A stretch of DNA of 64,000 nt from Ichthyophis bannanicus (taxonomy: Eukaryota > Chordata > Amphibia > Gymnophiona > Ichthyophiidae), in NCBI GenBank assembly GCA_033557465.1, contig CM066033.1, positions 13,827,080-13,891,079 on the forward strand. Reading direction: 5' to 3'. Positions 10,477 to 20,000 of this stretch are shown one piece after another (position 1 is the stretch's first letter; each line of letters starts with the position of its first letter). Under the pieces are notes generated by a model. It saw nothing but the letters and a program-made list of their open reading frames with translations. It ran no database searches and had not been told where the DNA came from. A program made the position numbers and the translations under genes.

Positions 10477-11937
10477 CTACTTCTTAACAAGGTCCGCATA
10501 CCACGGGTGCAAGGACCAGCTGGGTGCGACCAGGACCACCAGAACGGGGTGAGACTTGATGCGATGGATACAACTCCTAATCAGTGGCCATGGTGGAAAC
10601 AAGTGTAGCAACGAGACCACTGGCCAATGCTGGGCCAGGGTGTCTATCCCCTGATAGCCGAATTCCCTGCAGCGACTGAAGAAGTCGGAGCCTTTGGCGT
10701 TTGCAGAAGTGGGCATGAGGTCGAACCTGAGTTGGTCCCAGAGACTCAATACACTGGAAGGCCATCAGATGGAGGTCCTACTTTCCAGGGTCCAGAGTAT
10801 GTCGAATGAGAAAGTTGGCTTGAACGTTGTCTACCCTGGCAATGCGTTGGGCTGAGAGAGATTGCAAGTGCCGCTTGGCGCAAAGGAGGAGTAGCAACAT
10901 CTCCCTGGCGACTCCTGGCTTTTGTGTCACCCTGTTGGTTGAGATAGGCCACTGTAGTGGCATTGTCGCAGAGGACGCAGACAGAGTGATGGCAGAGTAG
11001 CGGGAGAAAGGTCTGCAGAGCAAGGCGGACTGCTCGCACCTCGAGCTGATTGTAGTCCTGCGTTGCTAGAGACCACCGAGTTAGAAGGGCCTATTGCAGG
11101 GATCGCATGTGGGCTCATGCCCAAGGGACGACATAGATCATCGCTGCCATGGCCCCCAAAACTTGAAGACAGTCCCACCCCAGGGCCGAGCCTGAAGGCA
11201 GAACATTTGGAGTTGGCCTGAGAGTCTCTGCAGCTGGCGAGAGGAAGACCCGCCCAAGGCGGGTGTCAAAGTGGGCCCCCAGGAACTCCAGGGACTGGGA
11301 AGGACTGAGACAGCTCTTGGCGTGATTGACTTCCTAGTCTAGATGCGACAGGAAAGTCACGACTTGGGAGGCAGCTGCTAGAGCCTCCAGATAAGACTTT
11401 GCCCCGATGAGCTAGTCATCCAGGTACGGATGCATGTGGATACCCTGCTTCCGCAGAGGTGCTGCTACTACAACCATGACCTTGAAGAAGGTACATAGAG
11501 CTGTTGTGAGACCAAACAGCAATGCACTGAACTGAAAGTGGCATCCTAGCACTGTAAAATGCAGAAAGCGCTGTTGATACAGGTCCAGAGTGGGTTGAAA
11601 GGAGCCATCCTTCTTTGGAACGGCTGCGTAGATGCAGTAGTGTCTGGTAGTGGTCTCTGGTAGAGGCACTGTTCAATGGCCCAAGGTCCAACAGGCAGCG
11701 GAGAATGAACTGTATGGCTTCCTGCTTTGTCCCCGAGCCACAAGGGGAAACTATGAAGGTATTGTGTATAGGATAGGTGCATTCTAGAACATTGCCGCAG
11801 TAGACAATACTGAGGACCCATTGATCGGTGGTGATCTTTTCCCACTTGTGGGCAAATAGGGCCAGATGGCCCCCTACTGGAGGCATCCCAGAGTGGGCCA
11901 GAGGAGCGTCAGTGGGAGGAGCAGCTAGGGACGGCAA
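10477..11937 (-). pseudogene. DIRS copy B reverse transcriptase-RNase H (decayed)
   Basis: RT remains lie at 11412-11937, with PKKDGSFQPTLDLYQQRF and HPYLDD (the RT active site) at the 11412 end. RNase H remains lie at 10746-11178, with LCDNATTVAYLNQQGDT in the CDN-type motif. The tail lies at 10477-10765. Frames change several times. The order RT, RNase H, recombinase on the minus strand matches the other DIRS copies. Confidence 0.75.
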
Positions 11938-11939
11938 AC

Positions 11940-12750
11940 TTTGAGGGGGCAGAGAAGGAGTCCTTTGTCTGATACACCGCCCAAAAAGGCTGCGACCTAG
12001 GGGCAGTCCTGGAGGATGGAGGCCCCGAATACCAACCTGGTCGGAAAGGCCAAGAATCTCTGAAACTCACTCACCTGGGAGGAGGAAAAAGGGGATGAAC
12101 TCCAACCCGAACAGTGGTTAGCTGTCTTTGGTCTATCCTCTGGTAAGCGCCTGAGAAGCAGTTTGCATCATTTCCTGTTCTTGAGATTCCGAGAGGCACA
12201 ATGCATCCACCGCCTGAGTAATCAATGCTAGAAGTTCCTACTTACGGAATAAATTGACATCCTGAGCTGCCTCCTGATCTTTTGCTTGGTCATCGGAAGG
12301 AGACCACTCCCCGTCTTCCCGATCTGAAGATAGAGGGCTATCCTCTATGGAGAGATGATCCTGTTCCATTGCACCATCCAGTGAAGCTCAGGAGATCTCT
12401 TTTACATGCTGCGTGGACTCTTCTGAGGTGAACTCAGTCAGAGTGTGCTTTTGTGCCCTGTGTGCTGCCACTGCCACTGCCACTGGCCTGGAGGAAGAAG
12501 TGCTCACTTTGAGGGAAGCTGATGTGGATACCCAAAGGCCTCAAGCTTGCCTGAAGAGGGACATAAATTGGGCCAAATCTTGATCCATTTTGCCTGCACT
12601 GGGCTGCTGTGGCTGCTGCAGGAGTAAAAGAGGAGGAAGAGGGGCATCCTCCAAGGGAGAGAATGGAGATAAGGCCCTGGCAGCTGAGGAGGGAGCTGAT
12701 GCATCTTGACGTAAATTGAGGGACCCTGCAGGCTCTTCCTCATGTAGCAG
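11940..12750 (-). pseudogene. DIRS copy B gag-like remnant
   Basis: Reading the minus strand, the segment around 12180-12330 gives SDDQAKDQEAAQDVN followed by LALITQAVDALCLSE. This corresponds to ELTALITESLQALNLS in the gag remnant at 41260-41556. No intact frame survives. The remnant ends where the family-2 terminal repeat starts at about 12752. Confidence 0.6.
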
Positions 12751-12751
12751 T

Positions 12752-13300
12752 AAAGAGAAATTAGACTTACCTGCTAATTGTTCCTTGAGGAACTCCAGTC
12801 CAGTCCCTCACCTCTGGGTAGTGCACCTCCTCTCGCAGCATGGAGACTGGGCATGTCAGAATTGTGACACCACTGTACATATCCTGCTGGCACCTCCCAC
12901 CAGCTCCCAGTGATTTAATGACAAAGCAGACTCAAAGGAGCAACAAATAAGTAGCAATAATATTAAATACAACAACTTAACTCTTAAACTGAACTAAATC
13001 CCCCTTAAATAAGAGGATAACTCTCCCTCTCCCGCTTGAAGGAAATAGGACAGAAAGGAGAGAGAAGAAAGAATACAGAGTATACATTGTCTGAGTACAG
13101 AAAAAATTTGCTGATTTTCTATTGCCCGGCTGCTGTCACCCCACACAAACACAAAGACTCTGCGGAGGCTGACAAACCCCGGGCGGGAATCGGGACTGGA
13201 CTGAAGTTCCTCAAGGAATAACAATTAGCAGGTAAGTCTAATTTCTCTTTCCTTATCTCCCTCCAGTCCAGTCCCTCACCTCTGGGATGTAACAGAGCAG
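12752..13300. repeat. Left end of DIRS B' (family 2): terminal repeat and internal complementary region
   Basis: 12755-12815 (TTAGACTTACCTGCTAATTG...TTGAGGAACTCCAGTCCAGTCCC) is an inverted copy of 13187-13250. The adjacent block 13256-13290 again carries CTCCAGTCCAGTCCCTCACC, the predicted inverse of the missing right end. The same layout closes DIRS E, mirrored, at 61975-62540. Confidence 0.8.
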
Positions 13301-13329
13301 TAAATTACTGGGAGGGACCTGTCCACCTG

Positions 13330-13735
13330 GACCGCAAAATCGCAGACCCGAAACAGGCATCTCCCGCCGCTTGAACATCTAGGCAATAATGTTTACTAAA
13401 AGTATTCAAGGAAGACCAAGTGGCTGCTCTGCAAATCTCAACCGGAGGAACAAAGCTATGTTCCGCTCACAAAGTCACTTGCGCTTTAGTAGAATGAGCC
13501 CGCAGCCCCATGGGCACCTGACGACCTTGCAAGATATAAGCTAATGCTATTGCTTCATGGACCCATCTGGAAATTGAAGCTTTGGCTGCCGCTTCACCCT
13601 TACGCGGACCTCCAAAGGGAACAAACAAACGCTCAGACTTGCAGAACGACTCCAAGACCTTCAAGTATCGCCGAAGAACTCTCTTTATGTCTAACAAACG
13701 CAAGCTATGGTCAGATGCGTTTTCATCCGAAAAGA
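13330..13735 (-). pseudogene. DIRS B' tyrosine recombinase, C-terminal part
   Basis: It encodes LLDIKRVLRRYLKVLESF, FVPFGGPRKGEAAAKASISRWVHEAIALAY and LRAHSTKAQV, then an AATWSSL-type segment in another frame. This is the family-2 recombinase seen in E at 61622-61945. It breaks off at 13735, where DIRS C starts, and its upstream continuation lies at 40024-40172. Confidence 0.8.
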
Positions 13736-13915
13736 GTAGTTACTCACCTGTAACAGGTGTTCTCCAGGAGCAGCAGTAATCAATCCTCACATATGGGTGT
13801 CATCGGCGCCGATGAAGCCCCAGCGGAGCATTTCCCCAGCTTTCTATGAAAGCCTTTGGGAATGCTGGCACGCATGCGCGGTTCCCTTCCTGCCTAAAGG
13901 TGCCATCTTACCTCA
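13736..13915. repeat. Left inverted terminal repeat of DIRS C
   Basis: The reverse complement of 39865-40023, sharing the GGCGCCGATGA block, the GAAAGCCTTTGGGAATGC block and CCTAAAGGTGCCATCTTACC. Its outer 50 bases are inverted at 14001-14054 with two mismatches. Confidence 0.87.
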
Positions 13916-14000
13916 GTCAAATGACATAGCTAAAGACAGCACACAAAAAATGTAAAAGTAAACTATGTACAACTGCAACTCCCAGGGGAGGAGGGAGGGT

Positions 14001-14100
14001 TGTGAGGACTGATTCCTGCTGCTCCTGGAGAACACCTGTTACAGGTGAGTAACTATTCTTTCTCCAGGACCAAGGAGGAAGTCAGTCCTCACATATGGGT
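14001..14100. repeat. Internal complementary region of DIRS C
   Basis: Arm 14001-14054 is the inverse of the left terminus. Arm 14062-14098 (CTCCAGGACCAAGGAGGAAG...CATATGGG) is the inverse of the right terminus at 39985-40020. Confidence 0.83.
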
Positions 14101-14180
14101 GACTCCCCAGCTCCGGGCTACCGAGGAACCCAGGCTGAACAAGAGAACTCCCTCTAGTCTCAGCAGCAAAGAAAGACTTT

Positions 14181-15250
14181 TCAAGGACTCAACCTCCCCC
14201 GGTAACCCAACCAGAGGGCAGGAGCTGCCTCGACCTCAAAGAGATTCCGGAGTATTGCTTGGCCAAAAGCACTGTCCCTACGGGACTTCCTCTCCAGACA
14301 GTAGTGGGCCGCAAATGTCTGGCTTGAAGACCAAGTTGCAGCCCTGCAGATGTCTTGCAAGGGAACAGAGTGGAGATGAGCCACTGAGGCAGCCATAGCC
14401 CTGACACGGTGGGCCGTGACCCTACCTTGCAAAGGAAGGTCAGCCGCCTTGTAAGCCCAGGTGATACAGTCAGCCACCCAGATGGACAAGGTACGCTTGG
14501 ACACAGCTACCCCCAAATTATTGGGGTCATAAGAAACGAAGAGCTGAGCAGCCCTTGTGTGCCCTTGCGTACGGTCAAGGTAGAAGGATAAGGCCCTCCT
14601 ACAGTCCAGGGTATGCAGAACTGCTTCTGCCTGGCTTGCATGAGGCCTGGGAAGAATGTTGGAAGAACCACCTCCTGGTTGAGGTGGAAAGAGGAGACAA
14701 CCTTAGGAAGGAACTTAGGGTGAGTCCTGAGGACTACCCTGTTCTTATAGATCCTGGTGTAAGGCCTATCACAGACCAAGCCCTGAAGCTCACTCACTCG
14801 CCTAGCCGAGGTAAGAGCTATCAGAAAGAGAGTCTTCCAGGAAAGGAAGCGTAGAGGGCAAGTAGCCATCGGCTCAAAAGGTGGGCGAGTCAGTTGCTGC
14901 AAGACCACATTGAGCTCCCACTCAGGAGCAGGAGGACGGATGGGAGGTTTGAGCAGAAGCAAACCTTTGAGGAACCTGGACACCAAAGGGTGCCCAGATG
15001 AAGAACATCCCTCCACTAGAGAGTGGTGAGCTGCTAGAGCTGAGAGGTGGACCCGAACAGAATTGGACTTTAGTCCCTGATTTGATAAGTGCAGTAAGTA
15101 CTGAAGCACTACTGAGACAGTACAGGAGAAAGGATCTTCTGTACGAAGCTGACACCATACAGAAAACCTTTTCCACTTGAGAGCATAGGTTTTCTTAGTG
15201 GACTGTTTCCTAGAGGCTAGGACAACCTCCTCAACGTCCGGAGGCAGGCC
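14181..15250 (-). pseudogene. DIRS copy C tyrosine recombinase (one frameshift)
   Basis: This is the best-preserved recombinase in the nest. It starts near 15250 with DVEEVVLASRKQSTKKTYAL, has SARRVSELQGL with the first catalytic arginine, then a 1-nt shift near 14640. In the next frame (14181-14516) it has VSKRTLSIWVADCITWAY, HRVRAMAAS with the H-x-x-R, and FAAHYCLERKS with the catalytic tyrosine. All core catalytic positions except the lysine, which I did not assign, are present. Confidence 0.85.
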
Positions 15251-15668
15251 CCAGGGAGCCAAAACTACCCTTGCAGCCATCAAATTGAGAGCTTTGAGAT
15301 TGGGGTACAGAAGGGAACCCTGATCCTGAGAGAGAAGGTCGGATTGCAACCCCAGGGGCAGAGGGGGATCCACTGCCAATTGAAGCAGAAGTGGAAACCA
15401 AGGCTGCCTGGGCCACCGGGGAGCCAGCAGCAGGACGGAGGCCTTGTCCTGAAGAACCTTGAACAGAGTTTGGGCCACCAAGGGCGTGGGAGGAAACGCA
15501 TACAGGAGGCCCTGAGACCAGGGAATGAGAAAAGCATCCGTTGCTATCCGTTGGGGATGTGGTTGCCTGGAGCAGAACCTTGGCAGCTGTTTGTTCAGAG
15601 GACTGGCAAACAAGTCTATGGATGAAAGTCCCCATTTCAGGAAAATCTGTTGAACCACTAGAGGATGG
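15250..15668 (-). pseudogene. DIRS copy C RNase H-distal segment
   Basis: Reading begins at HPLVVQQIFLKWG directly beside the Tx1 LINE 3' end and continues with IDLFASPLNKQLPRFCSRQ and LLYAFPPTPLVAQTLF, which also occurs in copy A. The upstream half (LSRILQPHEWQL) lies on the far side of the Tx1 insertion at about 24396-24431. Confidence 0.8.
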
Positions 15669-16602
15669 AAATTTTGTTTATTAACACATGCAACAGAAGA
15701 ACAAACAAAAAGCAAACACAATCACCCCAACCAAGTCCCACACCCCCCCAAAACCCCCACCCCCCCCGACATATCACAAAACAAATATCACAACCCCCCC
15801 GTGACCCACCTCCCCACCACCAAACCCAGCAATCAACACACGTGCCCTCCGCCCAACAACAACCCCCCAAAAGTCCTTGTCAATGTCCATGTCCCCCCCC
15901 CCCCCCCCTCAGTCCAATGTCCATGCCCGACCCAACCTCCCCCTGCAGGAACACCCCAGCATAGTCCACACATTGCATCTTGCAGTCCCTGAACCCCTGC
16001 CCCGCACAACACCCCCACCAATCCAAATGTCCAAATGTCCAGTCTGTCTGACTCTCAGAATCCCTCTCCCCACCCATCCATAAACAATGCCCCCTATCCC
16101 CCTCCCTCCCCCTTCAGACCCATCCCATCCAAACAAACACCTCAAAAACAAACCTCCCCACCCCCTCCCCCCAAACCAAATGAAAACATAAGGGCCCCCT
16201 TAGCCCATCCCCAACACAATCCCATCAAAACAAATCATAAGTAATCATACAAATCAAATAGCTAAATACAAAAGAAATACAGAACCCTTGTACTGCCCTG
16301 CACTCCAGACAACGGAGCGGGATGCCCAGAACACAAAAAGAACAAACAAACACGAAAAACAAAAATATTGGGACGGCCACCCTCTAAGGAGAAAGGGAAA
16401 GCGGACAACCGGTCAAACCCCTGATGGAGCACTAGCTCACCCCCCCCGTCCCTCCCGAGGGGAAATCACCCCACAATCATAATGAGAAGTAAACCCCAGG
16501 GAAGGGAAAACTAACCCCTCCTATCACACCCCTCCCCCCAGGGAACAACAAAACAAACCTCACAGTCCTACAGGGATGGGAACCCCAGGGAACCCCTCCC
16601 CC
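15668..16602 (-). other. 3' UTR of the Tx1 LINE, G-rich on the sense strand
   Basis: The plus strand is dominated by C and A with many runs of 4-14 C (for example around 15743-15775 and 15890-15910), so the element's RNA would have repeated G runs. It has no coding potential. An AATAAA on the minus strand lies about 15 bases from the 3' end at 15668-15690. Confidence 0.75.
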
Positions 16603-19600
16603 TCACGGGGGGCGAAGGGTGAGGTGACGCCACAGACGCTCCCAACGATGAGCCTCCACCACCCGTCTTTCACGTTGCGCCATGCTGGACACTTCCTCCA
16701 GAATGTCTCGCACCACCTCGTCGAGGGGCAGGACCAACCCCCGGGTCGAGACATGACAGCGCGCTTGCCACAGGTGGTAGCGTACCACGGCCGTGACGAG
16801 GTAGAGGGTCCCGGAGTCCTGCCTTAGAGGAAAGGACCAGGCCCCGTACACCCACTCCGCATACGTGAGGAGGGAAAGGTCGCGCAGGTGAAGAGCAGCG
16901 GACACCAACCGGCAGGCCTCCACGTTGAAGGGACACTGCCGGAGGAAATGGTCCATGGTCTCCGTCTGCCCCTCACACCCGTCCCTCGGACAGACCCGCT
17001 CGGCCTGTGACCTGTACTTGAGGTTGTCCCTCACGTACAAACGCCCGTGGAAAGACAACCAGGCCACATCCCGAACCTTCTTCGGTAGCCGAGGGGAGTT
17101 CAACAGCCGAAGGCCCCGCTGCATCACATCCGCCGGACAGTCCCGCAGGGCCCACCGTGGTTGATAGTGAGAGGTGAGAACCATCCGGTATAAGCCTTTC
17201 CGCCCCAAGGACTGGGCGAGCGGGTCGGTCACCCCCCACCGCCGAATGAGCCCCACCATCACAAATACGTACGATGGGGCCTGTTCCCCTCTCCGGCGCA
17301 CACGTGGGACCGAGGACGCCCCCTCCCACTGCTCCCAGAAGCGGGAGAACCATTCCCGATAGGAGGCCACCCACCAGACCCCACCCCCTTCCCGCATCCT
17401 ACCCAAGTGAAACGCCATAGACAAGACTGACAGGAAGACAAGGGGGTGCAACATACCCAAACCTCCCTCTGCCCGATCCAGGCAAACGATGTTGCGCTGG
17501 ACGGGGTTCAAGCGGTTACCCCACAGGAAACAGAAAAAGACAGCACAGACAGACGCCTGACGGGACAACGGAAGGACGAAGACCGTGGCCACGTGCAGAA
17601 AGAGAGGAAGCAGAAACGTCCCGAGGAGTTTGATCTTCTCCTCGTACGTACACCTCCACCCCCTCCACCGCAGCACCCGACACCGTGCAGTCTCGAGACA
17701 ACGGTCCCAATTGGACTCCGCACAGTCCTCCGACCCGAAGACGAGGCCCAAAACGCGGACCTCCCCCACGGGAGGAGGAAAGGGGGCGCAGGAAGGCGGG
17801 GAGGCCTCCGAGGGGCCCAACCACAGCGTCTGGCACTTGCTGTGGTTGACAACAGAGTGGGCTACCTCCGAGTACTCCTCCACGGCCTCCCGCAGGGCCT
17901 CTACCCCTTCAGTGCCGTCCACGTAAACTGAGATGTCGTCAGCGTAGGCAACGACGGACACCGGGGGCGCACCAGGCGCCTCCAGGCCCCGCAACCCACC
18001 TGAGGACAATCTCCGGAGGAAGGGGTCGAGGGAGAAGACATACAGCAGGGGGCTCAAAGGGCACCCCTGCCGCACCCCCGAGGCGACACCAAACGGCCGT
18101 CCGAGCCACCCGTTAATAAACGGGAAGCTCACCCCCCCTCGGTACAGCGCCTGCACGACGAAGAGGAAACCTGCAGGGAGGCCGAAGTGCTGGAGCACCA
18201 CCCACAGGTACCGGTGACTGACTCGATCGAAGGCTTTGGACTGATCCAAGGAGACCAACCAGTGGTCCCGTTGGAGCGACCGGCCTCTCTCCACCACCTC
18301 CCGGACTGTGGCGACAGCGTCCAGAACCCCTCTCCCCCGAACGGAACAATACTGGGAAGGGGACAGCAAATCGCCCGACACCTCCACCAGTCGGTTGGCC
18401 AAACACTTGGCCAGGATCTTCCGGTCCGCGTTCAGAAGAGAGAGCGGCCGCCAGAAGTCCAAGGAGCTATCGTCCTTCCCCTTGGAGAGCAGCAGCAGGA
18501 CAGACTCGCGAAATGACCGCGGGAGATACCCCGTGTCCATGATCTCCTGAAATAGGGAGGTCAGGAAGGGGGCCAGCTGGGCGATGAACGTGCGATAGAA
18601 CTCCACCGGGAGCCCATCGCGCCCAGGCACCTTCCCCAACGGCATGGCACGAATCGCCCTCTCCACCTCCACCTGCTGAATCGGTGCAGCGAGTGCATCA
18701 ACCTGTGCCTGGACCACAGCCGAATACACCGGGGGAAGGCCCAAGTACTCTCGGATATGGGTAAGGTCCACGGGGCGATCCCCAAACAGGTCCGAGAAGT
18801 ACTCCCCCACCATCCGCAAAAGGTCCTCCTGGGAGGTATGAATGGTACCGTCCTCGCCCCGCAGGGCCATGACCTCCCGACGCTGAACCCTCTCCCTGCA
18901 AGTCCGGAAAGGGTCTGGAGTGGCGCCCCCACCGGCCGCCCCCTCGAAGCATAGGGAGGCATGGCGATCGTAAAGCAGGCCACGGAGCTGGACGCGCACC
19001 TCTTCAACCTCCTCCCGCGCTGCCCCTCGGGATACCAAACGATCCAGCGACCTCCGGAGGACAGTGTAGGTGAGGTAGCGGGATCGAGCCATGGAGGTAC
19101 CCCGGGAACGGAAGAGTTGTCGGGTACGCGTCTTCACCTCATCCCACCAGGCGCCACGGGAAGGAAATACACTCAGCAGGGTCTCCTGGTCTGCGAGAAA
19201 GGCCAAGAACTCCTGGACCACCTCTGATGTTGCCAACAACTGCACATTCAGTCGCCACAGGCCAGGACCCCTGCTAAGCTCCTCGTGGTTAGCCAGGAAG
19301 GACACGGAGAGGACGCGGTGGTCCGAAAAGTCAACCGCCTGCAACTGCGGAGGGGAACACTCCACCCGGGCACTCACATATATCCGATCGATACGACTCC
19401 TGCAGGTCCCATGATAGTAGGTGAACCCCGGCGACCTAGGGAAGGCCCGGTGGAAAACATCCACCAGGTCAGCCGTCCGGGTCATCTCGGCCAAAAAGAG
19501 GCCCTCGTAACTAGGTGGGCAACGCTCCCCCCCTCGGTCCTGCAAAAAGGTGGTGGTGTTGAAATCCCCGGCGAGGACCACCAAACGGGAGGTGTGTAGG

Positions 19601-19998
19601 TAGGGGCGGATGACCCCAAACAGGGTCTTCCGCGCCAACTTAGACTGGGGGCCGTAGACCACCACGAAACGAAACCGATGAGGCCCACAGTAGCCGTCTA
19701 AGAGCAGACACCGGCCCTGCTCCAGTTCCCACACGTACTGCACCTGAAATCGGTTAGACGTGAACAAAACCGCCACTCCTGCGTAGAGCTGTGCCGCAAG
19801 TGACCAGTACGAAGGGCCCCACCTCCACTCTCGCTTCGCCCGATGAAGGCTAGCGAGCGAGGTGAGCCTGGTCTCCTGCAAGAAGATGACATCCAGCCCA
19901 CTCGTAGAAAGAAAATCATAGGCCGTAGCCCGCGCCTGGTCTGAGAAAATGCTGGCCACGTTGATGGTGGCGCACGAGAACGCAGGAGTGCACGCCAT
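16603..19998 (-). CDS. Tx1 LINE ORF2: endonuclease-reverse transcriptase
   Basis: An unbroken 1131-codon frame. Residues 1-235 are an apurinic-like endonuclease: LQETRL at 40, GDFNTT at 144, SRIDRIYVS at 201, SDHRVL at 225. RT spans about 450-720: WRPLSLLNADRKILAK at 516, LDQSKAFDRVSH at 584, SGVRQGCPLSPLLY at 640, and active site YADD at 684. A C-x4-C-x8-H-x4-C finger lies at about 1003-1022, as in L1/Tx1-type ORF2. It would nick target DNA and prime cDNA synthesis. The ATG at 19998 lies two bases after the ORF1 stop. No stop or frameshift is seen, so this copy may be young or selected recently. Confidence 0.92.
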   Translation of the reverse strand: MACTPAFSCATINVASIFSDQARATAYDFLSTSGLDVIFLQETRLTSLASLHRAKREWRWGPSYWSLAAQLYAGVAVLFTSNRFQVQYVWELEQGRCLLLDGYCGPHRFRFVVVYGPQSKLARKTLFGVIRPYLHTSRLVVLAGDFNTTTFLQDRGGERCPPSYEGLFLAEMTRTADLVDVFHRAFPRSPGFTYYHGTCRSRIDRIYVSARVECSPPQLQAVDFSDHRVLSVSFLANHEELSRGPGLWRLNVQLLATSEVVQEFLAFLADQETLLSVFPSRGAWWDEVKTRTRQLFRSRGTSMARSRYLTYTVLRRSLDRLVSRGAAREEVEEVRVQLRGLLYDRHASLCFEGAAGGGATPDPFRTCRERVQRREVMALRGEDGTIHTSQEDLLRMVGEYFSDLFGDRPVDLTHIREYLGLPPVYSAVVQAQVDALAAPIQQVEVERAIRAMPLGKVPGRDGLPVEFYRTFIAQLAPFLTSLFQEIMDTGYLPRSFRESVLLLLSKGKDDSSLDFWRPLSLLNADRKILAKCLANRLVEVSGDLLSPSQYCSVRGRGVLDAVATVREVVERGRSLQRDHWLVSLDQSKAFDRVSHRYLWVVLQHFGLPAGFLFVVQALYRGGVSFPFINGWLGRPFGVASGVRQGCPLSPLLYVFSLDPFLRRLSSGGLRGLEAPGAPPVSVVAYADDISVYVDGTEGVEALREAVEEYSEVAHSVVNHSKCQTLWLGPSEASPPSCAPFPPPVGEVRVLGLVFGSEDCAESNWDRCLETARCRVLRWRGWRCTYEEKIKLLGTFLLPLFLHVATVFVLPLSRQASVCAVFFCFLWGNRLNPVQRNIVCLDRAEGGLGMLHPLVFLSVLSMAFHLGRMREGGGVWWVASYREWFSRFWEQWEGASSVPRVRRRGEQAPSYVFVMVGLIRRWGVTDPLAQSLGRKGLYRMVLTSHYQPRWALRDCPADVMQRGLRLLNSPRLPKKVRDVAWLSFHGRLYVRDNLKYRSQAERVCPRDGCEGQTETMDHFLRQCPFNVEACRLVSAALHLRDLSLLTYAEWVYGAWSFPLRQDSGTLYLVTAVVRYHLWQARCHVSTRGLVLPLDEVVRDILEEVSSMAQRERRVVEAHRWERLWRHLTLRPP

Positions 19999-20000
19999 GC

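Noticed and set aside
15720..16330. Possible Pro-rich protein on the plus strand
   Set aside because: The composition comes from C runs in the LINE 3' UTR, and there is no start context or conserved motif.
17446..17931. Long plus-strand frames opposite the Tx1 ORF2 (for example 17446-17931, 18187-18516)
   Set aside because: They are reverse-strand shadows of a GC-rich coding region and show no domain text.
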